From: Osedax frankpressi
Lineage: Eukaryota > Annelida > Polychaeta > Sabellida > Siboglinidae
Assembly (NCBI GenBank): GCA_964035775.1
Contig: OZ038316.1
Span: forward strand, 33,974,574 to 34,038,573
Reading direction: 5' to 3'
Length of the DNA: 64,000 nt
Shown here one piece after another: positions 63,862 through 64,000 of this stretch (the first letter of the stretch is position 1; every line of letters begins with the position of its first letter). Position numbers and translations under genes: made by a program. The notes under the pieces were generated by a model. It had not been told where the DNA came from and ran no database searches. It saw only the letters and a list, made by a program, of their open reading frames with translations.

Positions 63862-64000
63862 GTCATGAAAACTGCTAACATAATTAAAGTTTCACGAATA
63901 TTGACAGCTTCTCTTTCATCATATTTTATACAATAGAATGGAAACATTGGAATGTTTATATTATATTTAAAGTATTACTTTATAAAGTATATAATTATAT
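63858..64000. other. AT-rich sequence at the right edge
   Basis: Ordinary AT-rich sequence starting CCATGTCATGAAAACTG. It is too short to assign and no feature was recognised. Confidence 0.5.

Noticed and set aside
1-64000. Centromere identity for the satellites
   Set aside because: Large homogeneous satellites suit a centromere, but nothing in the sequence separates it from other heterochromatin. No unit could be matched to a known centromeric repeat.

Overview
This is a gene-empty, AT-rich block of eukaryotic nuclear DNA made almost entirely of tandem repeats. Three large satellite arrays (15-bp, 12-bp and 20-bp units) fill about 54.5 kb of the 63.8 kb of called bases. The rest is microsatellites, degenerate G/T- or C/A-rich simple sequence, and plain AT-rich unique sequence. 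Long (AC)n, (AT)n and (ATT)n tracts, kilobase-scale satellite modules and the lack of any convincing gene over 64 kb point to a eukaryote, probably heterochromatin or a subtelomeric or pericentromeric region. I cannot name the species. A run of exactly 200 N shows that this is a scaffolded draft assembly.

Layout. (1) 1-35908: a 15-bp minisatellite, consensus ACTTTAGATATGACT, with a nearly constant core (ACTACTTTA) and a variable hexamer. The order of variants reveals layered higher-order repeats: a 1.1-kb pair at the left edge, three A modules of 3.9-4.6 kb (about 2630-15540), a B family of 4.2-4.9 kb modules that look about 99% alike (about 15540-29425), three modules of up to 1.1 kb (29425-32110), and a more irregular right end. 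(2) 35909-44310: mixed DNA with a G/T-rich degenerate minisatellite, a cluster of (AT)n tracts, a C/A-rich block that mirrors the G/T-rich one, a palindromic microsatellite, a 57+17 copy ATCAT-to-ATTAT pentamer array, and AT-rich unique sequence. (3) 44310-45000: G/A/T-rich sequence in which a 15-bp and then a 12-bp minisatellite emerge from degenerate seeds. (4) 44977-53800: a 12-bp array, TTAACGTAGTGG, about 730 copies, nearly invariant for its first 6.3 kb and then mixed with TTAATG units. (5) 53801-54000: assembly gap. (6) 54001-63756: a 20-bp array, TACATTAATATTGACTAGAT, nearly 490 copies, followed by an (ATT)n tract and 143 bp of AT-rich sequence.

No protein gene, RNA gene, CRISPR array or mobile element could be supported. 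The long open frames exist only because 12 and 15 are multiples of three. The most interesting signals are the nested module structure, a possible shared ACTAC-N-TTA core in all three satellites (inverted in the 12-bp one), the homogeneous CpG-bearing core of the 12-bp array, and the hidden junction between two unrelated-looking satellites at the gap. Copy counts and identities were read by eye and are approximate unless a span divides exactly.
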